A stretch of 64,000 nucleotides of DNA from contig NZ_CP129111.1 of NCBI RefSeq assembly GCF_030407165.1, forward strand, positions 1,612,001 to 1,676,000, in the 5' to 3' direction. How positions within the stretch are numbered: the stretch's first letter is position 1; each line of letters starts with the position of its first letter. Source of the stretch: Fontisubflavum oceani. Its GTDB lineage: Bacteria > Pseudomonadota > Alphaproteobacteria > Rhodobacterales > Rhodobacteraceae. The position numbers and the translations under genes are program-made. A model generated the notes under the pieces. That model had not been told where the DNA came from. It searched no databases and saw only the letters and a list, made by a program, of their open reading frames with translations. Below are positions 46,824 to 56,665 of this stretch, one piece after another.

Positions 46824-48074
46824 CTAATGCAGATTATGTTGAGAGCCGGTGCCCTCTTCATCCAAGAGCGCCCCGCGGCGGAACCGGTCCAGCCGGAAGC
46901 GCGCGGCGGGCTCGTGATGCCGGTCGGTGGCGATCAGATGGGCGAAGGAGAAGCCGGAGCCCGGCACCGCTTTGAACCCGCCATAACACCAGCCGCAATC
47001 GATATAGAGTCCGTCGATATGGGTCTTGTCGATGATCGGGGAGCCATCCGGGGTCATATCCATGATCCCGCCCCAACTCCGCAGCATCTTGGCTTTACCG
47101 ATCATCGGCATCAGCGTCATACCCGCCTCCAGCACATGTTCGGCCATCGGCAGGTTCCCCCGCGCAGCGTAGGAGCTGTAGAAATCCAGATCGCCGCCAA
47201 AGACCAATCCGCCTTTGTCGGACTGGCTGATATAAAAATGGCCCATGCCATAGGTGACCACATTATCGATACAGGGTTTCAGGCCCTCGGTCACAAAGGC
47301 TTGCAGGATATGGCTTTCGATTGGCAGGCGCATGCCCGCCATGGCCGCGAGCTGGCCTGAGCGCCCGGCGACAACAATCCCGACCTTCTTGGCCTTGATC
47401 GCGCCGCGCGTCGTTTGAACGCCTGTGACGCGGCCATTGTCGATATCGATCCCGGTCACTTCGCATTGCTGGATCAGATCGACGCCCCGTTGATCTGCTC
47501 CTCTGGCATAACCCCAGGCCACGGCGTCATGGCGCGCGGTGCCGCCGCGCGGATGATAGAGCCCGCCATAGATCGGGAAGCGGGTCTGATCATAATCGAG
47601 ATAGGGCAGCATCCGGCGGCAGTCCGCCTGGCTCAGCAGGATGGCGTCATCACCTTGGTTGATCATCGCATTGCCGCGGCGGACGAAGGCATCGCGCTGG
47701 CCGTCGGAATGGAACAGGTTGATGATCCCGCGCTGGCTGTGCATCGCGTTATAGTTCAACTCCTGCTCCATCCCTTCCCAGAGTTTCAGAGAATGGGAAT
47801 AGAACTCGGAGTTGCCCGGCAGGAAGTAGTTGGCCCGCACGATGGTGGTGTTGCGCCCGACATTGCCGCCGCCGAGATAGCCCTTTTCCAGAACGGCAAT
47901 GTTGCGAAGCCCGTGTTCTTTGGCGAGGTAGAAGGCGGTTGCGAGCCCATGACCGCCACCGCCGATGATCACGATATCATAGGCGGGTTTCGGATCGGGG
48001 TCGCGCCAGACGGGTTTCCACCCACGATTGCCTTTCAGGCCCTGGGCCAGAACCTGCAAGCCCGAATAGCGCAT
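46824..48074 (-). CDS. soxB: Sarcosine oxidase beta subunit
   Basis: 416 aa from ATG 48074 (MRYSGLQVLAQGLKGN); the longer frame upstream is not supported. The DAO-type FAD motif IVIIGGGGHGLATAFYLA covers 35-52, and LEKGYLGGGNVGRNTTIVRA is the conserved flavin-site block. It carries the covalent FMN/FAD site where sarcosine is oxidised. It is first in the soxBDAG operon. No adjacent glyA, folD or purU was found. Confidence 0.95.
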   Translation of the reverse strand: MRYSGLQVLAQGLKGNRGWKPVWRDPDPKPAYDIVIIGGGGHGLATAFYLAKEHGLRNIAVLEKGYLGGGNVGRNTTIVRANYFLPGNSEFYSHSLKLWEGMEQELNYNAMHSQRGIINLFHSDGQRDAFVRRGNAMINQGDDAILLSQADCRRMLPYLDYDQTRFPIYGGLYHPRGGTARHDAVAWGYARGADQRGVDLIQQCEVTGIDIDNGRVTGVQTTRGAIKAKKVGIVVAGRSGQLAAMAGMRLPIESHILQAFVTEGLKPCIDNVVTYGMGHFYISQSDKGGLVFGGDLDFYSSYAARGNLPMAEHVLEAGMTLMPMIGKAKMLRSWGGIMDMTPDGSPIIDKTHIDGLYIDCGWCYGGFKAVPGSGFSFAHLIATDRHHEPAARFRLDRFRRGALLDEEGTGSQHNLH

Positions 48075-48182
48075 CACCGTCTCCCATCTGCCGACTGACA
48101 CTCAATCGGGTCTTGAGAGACTATTCAAGGGGTCCGTCAGAAAGGAAAGCGCAGCGGCGACATTGGGTGGCATGCGGGCGAC

Positions 48183-48815
48183 CTAAGTGCCGGTTGGTTC
48201 GGAATCTCCATCACCACTGGGCGTGCCTTCGCCATCCCCTTCTCCGAGATCACAACTCTGACCGCAATAGTCTGGTTCAATGCCGGGATTGAGGACGATC
48301 TGCGGACCGTTGCGCGGGGGTGTAAGTGTAAAATTGGTAAATTCCAGATCACTCAATCCGACGTTGAAGGCCGGTCGATAGGGTAGTGTGGTTTCCACGA
48401 GGATCACATGGTCGCCAAGCGCCATGATCGGAAGACGGTCCTCAATCGCAGGGATGTTCGCGTCAAAGAGCCGTGCCATGCCTCCGGTTGGAAATGACTG
48501 ATCCACCCGATAGTCGCCTGCATGATTGCGGTAAATCTGTGTCACCCGCAGGTTGGTGCCTTCTGCCGTGTTGGTAATGGTTCGGAACAAATTGGCGAGC
48601 CCTTCGATGTCGCTCGAGTAGACGTCCTCTTGTTGACGTGACAGCACATCGGCGATCGCGTACGTCGCTTTGACTGAAGTATTGTAGGTCCGAAACGCGT
48701 CAAAAAACACAAAACTGCCTACAAAGAGCCAGAGCAGAATAGGCGTGATGATGACGGCCTCAAAAGCGACAGCGGCACGCGTGTCTCTTAGAAATCTGAT
48801 GATTAGTGATCTCAC
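48183..48815 (-). CDS. TadE-like pilus assembly protein
   Basis: About 210 aa from a GTG at 48815 with GGGAGG upstream. The N-terminal segment DTRAAVAFEAVIITPILLWL resembles the TadE pseudopilin signature, followed by a long extracytoplasmic domain and an acidic, Gly/Ser-rich tail with two Cys. It is the third gene of a leftward set of three Tad minor-pilin genes, 10 bases after the second. Confidence 0.78.
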   Translation of the reverse strand: MRSLIIRFLRDTRAAVAFEAVIITPILLWLFVGSFVFFDAFRTYNTSVKATYAIADVLSRQQEDVYSSDIEGLANLFRTITNTAEGTNLRVTQIYRNHAGDYRVDQSFPTGGMARLFDANIPAIEDRLPIMALGDHVILVETTLPYRPAFNVGLSDLEFTNFTLTPPRNGPQIVLNPGIEPDYCGQSCDLGEGDGEGTPSGDGDSEPTGT

Positions 48816-48825
48816 ATCCGCCTCC

Positions 48826-49392
48826 CTAGTCTGGCTCATTGACGTAGACAGTGCTGGAGACCATGTGCAGCCCGCCGGAATCATCGCGAGTGAGATTCAG
48901 ACCAAAGCCGGAAATCGGTAATATGCGGTCTACAACTACACACGTCCGAACCAGCATTAAGTTTTCCAGGGCTTCGTCGTTTTCGCGCCCTTCCGAAACT
49001 TGGTTTTCGTCTGGCGCGACCATGTCATTGCGGTTAATGCAGAGCGCATTCCGCTCTGGCAGAATGTAATTGGTCTGACCGATAGCCCGGAGATCGAGCT
49101 GGAGTACATCCATGCAATTGGGAATCACCAATGCGTTGGCGCAGATATTCTGACGCACCGCAGTCGCAAAGGCATCAGGCTCATCTGGCGGGTTAACCAA
49201 CTCCAGGCGCAATAGGCGCACTGTACTGTCCAGCGCGCGCTCCAGCATCACTTGTCGAGTCAGGATCATCCCGGTTTCAAACACCGCGATGAAGAGGAAG
49301 ATAATGATCGGGAACACAATGACGAATTCCATTGTGGCCGTGGCCTGCTCTGACCTGGCAAACCGCCTGATATGTTCCGCTAGGTCTGGCAT
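48826..49392 (-). CDS. TadE-family minor pilin
   Basis: 188 aa from ATG 49392 (MPDLAEHIRRFARSE). The segment EQATATMEFVIVFPIIIFLF is the typical TadE motif with the acidic Glu after the presumed cleavage site. Minor pilins of this type initiate Flp pilus assembly. It is five bases downstream of the TadG-like gene. The main tad machinery (cpaA-F, tadB/C) is not in the window. Confidence 0.82.
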   Translation of the reverse strand: MPDLAEHIRRFARSEQATATMEFVIVFPIIIFLFIAVFETGMILTRQVMLERALDSTVRLLRLELVNPPDEPDAFATAVRQNICANALVIPNCMDVLQLDLRAIGQTNYILPERNALCINRNDMVAPDENQVSEGRENDEALENLMLVRTCVVVDRILPISGFGLNLTRDDSGGLHMVSSTVYVNEPD

Positions 49393-49397
49393 CAGAC

Positions 49398-51058
49398 TCA
49401 CTGTACTAGGCGCAAGCGATTGATCGCGCTGGCGATCGAGGCAAATGCGTCGCTGATCTCCAAACCTTCGACGTCGAAGTAATGCGAGGCCGATGATGCG
49501 CAATGCTGCATCACCCGCCGACCATTGTCAGGCGCTTCAAAAGCGATGGCGAAAACGATGATATCCTGTGCATGTGCGGCATCACAGATTGCGATCAGGT
49601 TCGCATCGGCGTCTCTTTGGCGCGCGTAGCGCTCGATAGAGCGATAGCGCACGATGTCGTAGTAATCCCAATCGTCAAGGGCCTGGCTGCCACGACCAAA
49701 GAAATCCCAAGCGAGCATGCGTGCCGTCCTGGAGTCCCAGAATTCTGGCCAGGCTATCGCCACAGATTCAAGTGAGTCATTGGGATCGTCGTCATATGGC
49801 TCGGTTGCGAAATAACCATTTCTACCATCATGGTTGCCATACGGGATCCAATACAGATCGCGATCCGGATAATACATGGACCAGCGATCATCTTCCTCGT
49901 GATAGTAGACGGTCGAGGGACCTCGTTTGAATGCTTGAACCACATCATATTGATTGGTATTTTCGCCATCTGTCTGTCATCAACACAACAACCTTCATTG
50001 TGTCTTCGTCAGCAGGCGTTTCTGGACCAGGATAGTTTAAGGGTCTGTCAGAAAAATCGTCATGGACGATGCCTTGAGCGGCTAGCTGCTGTGCTGCTGG
50101 CCGTGCGGCAGGGTCAAGAAGGCCGACGCCCCAGTTCATACCAAGATCGATCGCCGTCCAGCCGCCAGCACTCAAGCTGTTGATGTGGGCATGCATGGCC
50201 GATTCATCTTGCGACCATGGCATGATCGCCCCGAAGTCGTTCGTCTGGCAATGCGGGTCGAAAATGTAGTTCTCGTAATAGTTTTCGTCGCTATAGTAAC
50301 GATTCCGGTTGTCATAGTCGAAATGCGCAAGGCGTTCGATTGGCTGATCGGGATGAATCGCGGTCGTGTTATAGTCATCCGCTGAGAAGCGGGTGCAGCT
50401 GGACTCGTTATGCTCATTGGAGAGTGTGAACACGCTCTCGATTGTCGAACCTGCATTGACCCGACCGTTATATGGGACGATTGAGATCGAAACATACATA
50501 TCGTCCTCGACTGGATCATTGGCCTCCATCATCCTCGTAACAAAATCCCGCGCGGCTCTCTGCATGTTTGCGAGCTTGCCGTTGCGACCCATCGAACCCG
50601 AGATGTCTAGAACCATCGAGATTTCGACGTTGCCGATCCGCTCTTCCGCGATCCCGGAGGCTGGCGAGGTCAGCGCGCGCACACCGAACATATGCATGAA
50701 GGTCGACTGGATATCCATTTCGGCGCTCGCCGACACTGTCCGGGCATTCAGATTATCGTCGACGTCGACCGTCAGGCGATAGTTTTCAAGACCGGAAATT
50801 TCAAAGTAGTTTCGTACGACCGATTCAGGTTCGAGCGTGTTGCGCATAGACGCGGCGGCCAAAACAGCGCGGTCCAGCGTATACTGGAAGCTGCACGCGC
50901 TGCGTTTCGTATCGCATCACGTCGATGGCGATACCGCCAATTCCGATCATCAGCACAAACATCATCACACTAAAGATTGTGATGGTGCCGTCCTCATTGC
51001 GGGCGAATCCCGAAAGGCTCGCGCGGTTTTGCAGGGTCTGTTTGGTCCGAGCAGTCAT
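49398..51058 (-). CDS. TadG-like protein with von Willebrand A domain (two frame disruptions)
   Basis: About 551 aa when corrected. It opens with a TadG/TadE_N hydrophobic segment (TITIFSVMMFVLMIGIGGIA), then a vWA domain with the MIDAS-like DISGSMGRNGK and a later VVVLMTDG. The frame is disrupted at 50886-50887 (one extra G, plus strand) and at 49971-49978, where TGTC is tandemly duplicated. The intervening reading is clearly vWA-like, and the tail (DDRWSMYYPDRD...) continues in the last frame. The second lesion is a short tandem repeat, which could be error, slippage or phase variation. Adhesion is the usual role of vWA-TadG. Start ATG 51058. Confidence 0.82.
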
Positions 51059-51292
51059 GACCAGGCTCTCCACATCAATGGGTTGGAAATCACGCGGAAA
51101 CGCAATCTCCCAGGCCGGGTCTGCTCCTTAACCAAGGCAGAAATGGGGCAAAGCGAGGGAGGAAACGGGGTGTTTTCATTAAGGAAACAAACGATTAACG
51201 CCCCTTTCGGCGAATCCAGACGAGGTTTTGCGGCTCGGTTTTGGGGATGTCGACTTGCTTTGCGGTGGCGCCTGTGGTCGGGTCGCTTTAAG

Positions 51293-51320
51293 GCCTGCAC
51301 CGTGACAGGCCGCCCTGTCA
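51293..51320 (+). promoter_or_regulatory. Overlapping mutually exclusive hairpins in the gdh leader
   Basis: GGCCTG (51293-51298) pairs with CAGGCC (51306-51311). TGACAGG (51303-51309) pairs with CCTGTCA (51314-51320). The two share bases and cannot form together; the second ends 22 bases before the gdh start. This could be a small attenuator-like switch or a protein-binding palindrome (TGACAGG-CCGC-CCTGTCA). Function is inferred. Confidence 0.4.
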
Positions 51321-51342
51321 TGTGCCGAGGGAGGGAGATGCC

Positions 51343-52766
51343 ATGACGACCGAACCGAGTTTCCGCCAGTCAGTGGATTTGATGTTCAACCGCGCCGTTG
51401 CGCTGATGGATTTGCCGCCGGGGTTGGAGGAAAAGATCCGCGTCTGCAACTCCACCTATGTGGTCCGGTTCGGCGTCCGTCTGCGCGGTGAGATTCAAAC
51501 CTTCACCGGCTACCGCTCGGTGCATTCCGAGCATATGGAGCCGGTCAAGGGCGGTATCCGTTATGCGCCGAACGTCCACCAGGATGAGGTCGAGGCGCTG
51601 GCCTCGCTGATGACCTTCAAATGCGCCTTGGTTGAGGCGCCGTTTGGCGGATCGAAGGGGGGCTGTGCATCGACCCGCGCCATTACGAAGAACACGAAAT
51701 GGAGCAGATCACGCGGCGCTTCGCATACGAGTTGATCAAACGTGACCTAATCAACCCGTCGCAGAACGTGCCGGCGCCAGACATGGGGACGGGCGAGAAA
51801 GAAATGGCCATCATGGCCGACCAATACGCCCGAATGAACACCACTGATATCAACGCCAAGGCCTGCGTCACCGGCAAGCCGCCGCATGCGGGCGGCATCC
51901 AGGGGCGCGTCGAGGCCACCGGGCGTGGCGTGCAGTACGCGCTGAAAGAGTTCTTCCGCCACCCCGAGGATGTGGCCGCCGCCGGGCTAGAGGGCAAGCT
52001 TGATGGGAAGCGGATCATCGTCCAAGGCCTTGGCAACGTTGGCTATCATGCGGCGTTGTTTCTTTCGAAGGAGGATGGCGCGAAAATCACCCATGTAATC
52101 GAGCGCGACGGAGCGCTGACTGATCCCAAAGGGCTAGATATCGCGCTTGTCCGGGATTGGATCGCCCATCATGGCGGCGTGCGGGGTTGTCCACACGGCA
52201 CTTATATCGAAGAGGGCATCAAGGTGCTGGAGGAGGATTGCGATATCCTGATCCCCGCCGCTCTAGAAGGTGTCATCAACATGAATAACGCCGAGCGGAT
52301 CAAAGCCCGGTTGATCATCGAGGCGGCGAACGGGCCGATTACGGCCGGGGCGGATGAGATTTTGCGCCATAAGGGCGTGGTGATCATCCCCGACCTTTAT
52401 GCCAATGCGGGCGGTGTGACGGTCTCCTATTTTGAGTGGGTCAAAAACCTCAGCCATATCCGGTTTGGGCGGATGCAGCGGCGTCAAGAAGAGGCGCGCC
52501 ACGAGTTGATCGTGAATGAGTTGGAACGCCTGTCGAAAGACACGGATCTTGGCTGGACGTTGAGCCCGCATTTCAAAGAGCAGTATCTGCGCGGAGCCGA
52601 TGAGCTGGAATTGGTTCGATCCGGCCTCGATGACACGATGCGGACGGCCTATCAGTCGATGCGCGAGGTTTGGCACAGCCGCAACGATGTGACCGACCTG
52701 CGCACGGCAGGCTTCCTGGTCTCGATCGGTCGTGTGGCCGCGAGCTATAAGGCGAAAGGTCTCTAA
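51343..52766 (+). CDS. NAD(P)-dependent glutamate dehydrogenase, GdhA/RocG family (frameshift)
   Basis: About 474 aa when corrected. Substrate-site blocks KGGIRYAP and FKCALVEAPFGGSKGG are in the first frame; GQGVQY-type NAD-domain blocks (RIIVQGLGNVGYHAA) and VVIIPDLYANAGGVTVSYFEW are in the second. The frame is lost at 51663 (GGGGGCTGTGCATCG; one C missing, so GGLCID should follow). It interconverts glutamate and 2-oxoglutarate. Start ATG 51343 has a GAGGGAGATGCC ribosome site. Confidence 0.93.
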
Positions 52767-52785
52767 ATCAGCGCGGTCGAGATGC

Positions 52786-53268
52786 TCAGCTGTCTTGGTC
52801 GCGCTGCACGAGCAGCACGCGGATCAGATCGGCCACGGATTTCGACTGCGCCCGAGAGGTGACGCCACCGACCAGGATTGTGCGTTTGTAGCGCCACCAA
52901 AGGCCGGGTTTGTAGACGCCGCTGTCCGGCTCTTTCAGGCGAATTATGAAGCCGCTTGCCGGTTTGAAGGCGAAAAACCCGCGATCGACCGATGCGATAT
53001 TGTCGATCCGTGCCAGTACGGTGCCATCGGCCTCGCGCAATTCGGCGCGTGTCAACTCCAGGGTGATGCTGCTGGCCTCCCACAGCTTCCACGAGAGGTA
53101 GAGCATGGCGGCACCAAGCACGATCAGAAAGACCAGCCAGCCGAGATCGGCGGGTGGGGTCGCCGCCGCGATGTAAAGCAACATCATCCCTAGCAGCCCC
53201 AAAATGCCCGTCGCGACATAGCGTCGAGCGGTTTTCGGTTCGATGGCTGCGATGACCTCGTCGTCCAT
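52786..53268 (-). CDS. Conserved hypothetical membrane protein
   Basis: 160 aa from ATG 53268 (MDDEVIAAIEPKTARRYVA). Two hydrophobic segments lie at about 21-37 and 44-60 (ATGILGLLGMMLLYIAAA; LGWLVFLIVLGAAMLYLSW), followed by a beta-rich domain resembling a PH-like fold (ARIDNIASVDRGFFAFKPAS). I do not recognise a function. It is convergent with gdh, 19 bp apart. Confidence 0.75.
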   Translation of the reverse strand: MDDEVIAAIEPKTARRYVATGILGLLGMMLLYIAAATPPADLGWLVFLIVLGAAMLYLSWKLWEASSITLELTRAELREADGTVLARIDNIASVDRGFFAFKPASGFIIRLKEPDSGVYKPGLWWRYKRTILVGGVTSRAQSKSVADLIRVLLVQRDQDS

Positions 53269-53473
53269 AGCGTCTCTCCGTTGCGTCGCGCTGCCATAGC
53301 GGGTTCCGTCAGGATTGGCGAGGGGAGGGGCGGCTTTGCCCATTGGCACCGGCCCATATCCCTGCTCCGTTTCTCCCGTGCATCGCTGCACAGACCCCGT
53401 TCAGGGACTTGGAATTGTCGCATGACCGCGCCGCGATATATCTGCCGCAAGCTTTGAAAAGAGGAGAGGACCG

Positions 53474-54385
53474 ATGTCCATCCGACCTGTCACAGAAACC
53501 CGCCGCGCCATGCCGACCATGGAGGGCGCCGGCGTTCATTTGCACCGTGCGTTCGGGTTCCAGGATCCGACCGAGTTGGACCCGTTCCTGCTGTTCGATG
53601 ATTTCCGCAATGAGCGGCCCGAGGATTACCTGAAAGGCTTCCCATGGCACCCGCATCGTGGGATCGAGACGATCACCTATGTGTTGGCCGGATCGGTCGA
53701 ACATGGCGATAGCTTGGGCAATACCGGCAAGCTCGGCGCGGGCGATGTTCAGTGGATGACCGCGGGGTCGGGCATCATGCACCAGGAAATGCCGCTCGGG
53801 AATGCCAAGGGGCAGATGCACGGGTTCCAGTTGTGGGGCAATCTACCCTCCAGCCTGAAAATGACCGCGCCGCGCTATCAAGATGTGCAGGGCAGTGAGA
53901 TCCCAGAGGTGACCGATGATGACGGCACGGTTGTGCGCGTGATCGTCGGCGAGTTCTGGGGCAAAACCGGCCCAGTGGACGGCATCGCCGCCGATCCGCA
54001 ATATCTGGATGTTTCAGTCCCGGCGGGCGTGAAGAAAACCTTCAAAATCGACACTTATCGCCGGGCTTTTGCCTATGTCTTTGAAGGCGCGGCGGCCTTT
54101 GCCGATGCCAGCCAGCCAACCGGTGTGTTGCTTGAGAAAGAGGTGATGGGCCAGGAGGTGAACATCCGCGATCTCTCTGGTGATCGGACGTTGATCCGCT
54201 TTGGCACCGGCGATGAGGTGACGGTTCAAGCCGGGCCAGACGGCGTGCGGTTTCTCTTGATCTCAGGCGCGCCGATTGACGAGCCCGTCGCCTGGCATGG
54301 GCCGATCGTGATGAACACCCAAGCCGAATTGCAGCAAGCGATGCGCGATTTGCAGAACGGGACGTTTATTCAGCCCGCGCATTGA
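53474..54385 (+). CDS. Pirin-family protein
   Basis: 303 aa with the pirin cupin pair. The N-terminal metal-binding block is PFLLFDDFRNERPEDYLKGF then PWHPHRGIETITYVLAGSVEHGDSLG (His residues that bind iron in pirins), with WMTAGSGIMHQEMP following. The C-terminal cupin carries GAPIDEPVAWHGPIVMN. Some members are quercetinases; the role here is unknown. An AGGAGAGG ribosome site precedes the ATG. Confidence 0.92.
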   Translation: MSIRPVTETRRAMPTMEGAGVHLHRAFGFQDPTELDPFLLFDDFRNERPEDYLKGFPWHPHRGIETITYVLAGSVEHGDSLGNTGKLGAGDVQWMTAGSGIMHQEMPLGNAKGQMHGFQLWGNLPSSLKMTAPRYQDVQGSEIPEVTDDDGTVVRVIVGEFWGKTGPVDGIAADPQYLDVSVPAGVKKTFKIDTYRRAFAYVFEGAAAFADASQPTGVLLEKEVMGQEVNIRDLSGDRTLIRFGTGDEVTVQAGPDGVRFLLISGAPIDEPVAWHGPIVMNTQAELQQAMRDLQNGTFIQPAH

Positions 54386-54400
54386 GCCGTTGGCGTGGGG

Positions 54401-54771
54401 TCAGACGATCCCGCGCCAAACCAACACCGCGATAAACACAGCCAAGACGACGGCAATCCGAAAGCCGATCTCGCGCCAAGGATCGCCCGCGTCTGCGCCT
54501 GGCGCTTGCCCGGCTCAATGCTCCGCAATTGGGCTTTGAATGTCGCCAAAGCGTGTTCCGCCGGGGCCGGGTCAACCTTTTGCGCCAGTTTTGGATGCTC
54601 AAGCCGGCGCTCCAGTTCGAGCAGGTAATCTGCAGCTTGGCGCGCCTGCGCTGGCAAAAGGCGTCCGGCGTGGCGCACCGCTTTGGCAAAGCTGCGCGCG
54701 CGAATGCCGAGCCGCTCCGCGATCAGCGCCCGGCCTTCTTCCATCATGTCATGCAACCGATCCGGTGTCAT
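54401..54771 (-). CDS. Small protein with a C-terminal membrane anchor (frameshift)
   Basis: About 123 aa when corrected, from ATG 54771 (MTPDRLHDMMEEGRALIAER). It is mainly helical with an Ala/Gln/Arg-rich middle, then a single C-terminal membrane segment IGFRIAVVLAVFIAVLVW reached only after a one-base correction at about 54476 (GGG reads as GG on the minus strand). I recognise no family. It lies 15 bases past the convergent pirin gene. Confidence 0.6.
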
Positions 54772-54862
54772 CTGGCCCCCAATTGACGGGGCGCACCATA
54801 GAGCCGGTTTCGCGACGCTCAACCCCTCTGGTTGATCTGAGCGGCGGTCGTTAGAAGGGGCT

Positions 54863-55621
54863 ATGCTTGCGATCTCTCATTTCGGCGATCCCAGTGATCT
54901 GCCCCCGATCCTCATTGCGCATGGGCTTTTTGGCTCGGCCCGAAACTGGAATGTGATTGCCAAACGGATGTCGGAAACGCGGCAGGTGATCAGCGTGGAT
55001 ATGCGCAATCATGGCCAGAGCCCTTGGGCGAATAGTCATGAATATGCCGACTTGGCTGCGGATTTGGCCGAGGTGATCGGCACGCTCGGCGGCCAGGCCG
55101 ATATTGTCGGGCATTCCATGGGGGGCAAGGCGTCGATGGCTTTGGCGCTTCTGCATCCCGAACAGGTTCGGCGCCTCATCGTCGCGGATATTGCGCCGGT
55201 TCCCTATGGCCATACGCAAGTGCAGTTGATCCACGCGATGCGGGCGCTTGATCTCTCGAAGATCGAGACTCGGCGGGACGCAGATGAGGCTTTGCAAACG
55301 ACGGTGCCCGAGGACGGCGTGCGGGCGTTTTTGCTGCAGTCGTTGGACGTCAAAGGCCGTGCTTGGCGTCTAAACCTCGATGTGTTGGAGACGTTTATGC
55401 CGAGAATCATCGGCTGGCCCGAGATTGCCGGGCAGTTCGATGGGCCGACATTATTCCTGTCCGGTGCGGCTTCGGATTACGTGCGGCCCGAGCATCGTGA
55501 CCCGATCCGTGCCCTCTTCCCGGCGGCACGGTTTGCAAAAATACCCGGCGCAGGGCATTGGCTTCACGCTGACAAGCCTCGGGAGTTTGAGGCCACGGTT
55601 GGTGCGTATCTGAACGCGTAA
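54863..55621 (+). CDS. Alpha/beta-hydrolase, YbfF-type esterase
   Basis: 252 aa. The oxyanion segment HGLFGSARNW, the nucleophile elbow VGHSMGGKAS, and GAGHWLHADKP with the catalytic His are visible; VDMRNHGQSPW is a further conserved block. This family hydrolyses acyl-thioesters and small esters in the cytoplasm; the substrate is not established. Confidence 0.87.
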   Translation: MLAISHFGDPSDLPPILIAHGLFGSARNWNVIAKRMSETRQVISVDMRNHGQSPWANSHEYADLAADLAEVIGTLGGQADIVGHSMGGKASMALALLHPEQVRRLIVADIAPVPYGHTQVQLIHAMRALDLSKIETRRDADEALQTTVPEDGVRAFLLQSLDVKGRAWRLNLDVLETFMPRIIGWPEIAGQFDGPTLFLSGAASDYVRPEHRDPIRALFPAARFAKIPGAGHWLHADKPREFEATVGAYLNA

Positions 55622-55644
55622 CCGTCGACCTGAAATTCGATTGC

Positions 55645-55824
55645 CTACTGGGCCCGAATCTTCTTCGCGGCGATCCAGGACACGGGCGCGGCGATGACAG
55701 CGCCGATTGCGGCGGCAGCGACGATCGGTTGCCAGCCATCCATCTGCATCGCCAGAACCGCGACCACGCCAGCACCGGCCAACGCTGTGCTGGCCATGGT
55801 AAACAACAAGAAAAACAAGCGCAT
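55645..55824 (-). CDS. Small two-helix membrane protein (often mis-named CTP synthetase)
   Basis: 59 aa: two hydrophobic stretches (about 2-26 and 33-50) separated by QMDGWQP and ending KKIRAQ. A good ribosome site (GGAG) precedes the ATG at 55824. Short proteins of this pattern are common in roseobacters and are often wrongly annotated as CTP synthetase; they have no enzyme motifs. Its function is unknown. Confidence 0.68.
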   Translation of the reverse strand: MRLFFLLFTMASTALAGAGVVAVLAMQMDGWQPIVAAAAIGAVIAAPVSWIAAKKIRAQ

Positions 55825-55976
55825 ATGTGTCGTCCATCTCCTTAGGGCGCGGTTCCTTCATTCGGAAGTATCGGCGCGGTCAATCAATGTCTTTGACTTG
55901 GATCAGATGGGCATGCGTCCTCGCGTGATAAAATGTAACAGATTTGTAACGGTTGCGCCTGGGAGGGGCTAAGCCA

Positions 55977-56258
55977 ATGATTACACTTGACGATATCGAA
56001 GACATGACTTGCCTGAGTCGCGCGGAAATCGCGGCGGTTGCGGAGCATGAAGGGCTGCCCGATCTCAATGCGTCGGCACTGGCGGAACGGATGATGGGGC
56101 TGCATCACGGGCCGCAAAGGGTGCAGGAGATGATTTGCGACGACATCCGTCAGGCGTTGCATGCGGATGATCTGTCTCACGCGCGGGAGCTGTTTGTGGT
56201 GTTGAAACACTTCATTGCAGAGCATCCGGACGCCGCGCGCGGTGTGTCACAGCGCTGA
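55977..56258 (+). CDS. Conserved hypothetical helical protein
   Basis: 93 aa from ATG 55977 with a GGGAGGGG ribosome site. Entirely helical by eye (ITLDDIEDMTCLSRAEIAAV). I do not recognise a named family. Just upstream, TGTAACAGAT and TTGTAACGGT form an 11 bp-spaced direct repeat that may belong to its promoter. It is the last gene before the long non-coding region. Confidence 0.72.
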   Translation: MITLDDIEDMTCLSRAEIAAVAEHEGLPDLNASALAERMMGLHHGPQRVQEMICDDIRQALHADDLSHARELFVVLKHFIAEHPDAARGVSQR

Positions 56259-56466
56259 TACAGATCCGGTATAGTTGACCAAAACATCCGATTCATCTTC
56301 GGCAACCGGGTTCTGTGCGCGACCCGCGGCGGCCTCAATATCTAGATACAACGGGCCTATCATGAGGATTCCCCACACCAGGCCGCCATATATGGTTGAT
56401 CTGCGGCAGCGGCCCGTGTATGGGGTGGGTACAGGTGCATAGACGCGGTACGCATTACTGACGCGG

Positions 56467-56501
56467 ACGGGGCCTGACTGTTCATGGCAGTCAGGTCCCG
56501 T
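56467..56501 (+). terminator. Strong 14 bp hairpin, candidate terminator of a small RNA
   Basis: ACGGGGCCTGACTG pairs with CAGTCAGGTCCCGT through one G-U, around the loop TTCATGG; TTCGTTTCC follows. This is the strongest hairpin in the region and would end any plus-strand RNA initiated near 56345. A companion minus-strand role is possible. Confidence 0.5.
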
Positions 56502-56527
56502 TTCGTTTCCAGGGTGCGGAAAAAGAT

Positions 56528-56589
56528 GAAGGCGTCAGGTGCTCAGACGCGGTCCTCGCATTGGGCCGAAACCCTTTCCTGACGCCTTC
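56528..56589. repeat. 12 bp inverted repeat
   Basis: GAAGGCGTCAGG (56528-56539) and CCTGACGCCTTC (56578-56589) with a 38-base loop. It precedes the CCCGAAAG array and could form a long stem in an RNA from either strand. Confidence 0.6.
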
Positions 56590-56665
56590 GATGAACCATT
56601 CCCCCCAGGAGGGCGTTTGGCCCAGTTGCATTGGATCTTGCGATCCGCCGCTGGCCTGGTTCCAG

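Noticed and set aside
56358..56374. MS2-operator-like ATGAGGATT word followed by CCCC
   Set aside because: It lacks the closing stem and the critical ACCC loop arrangement; a chance match is more likely than a coat-protein site.
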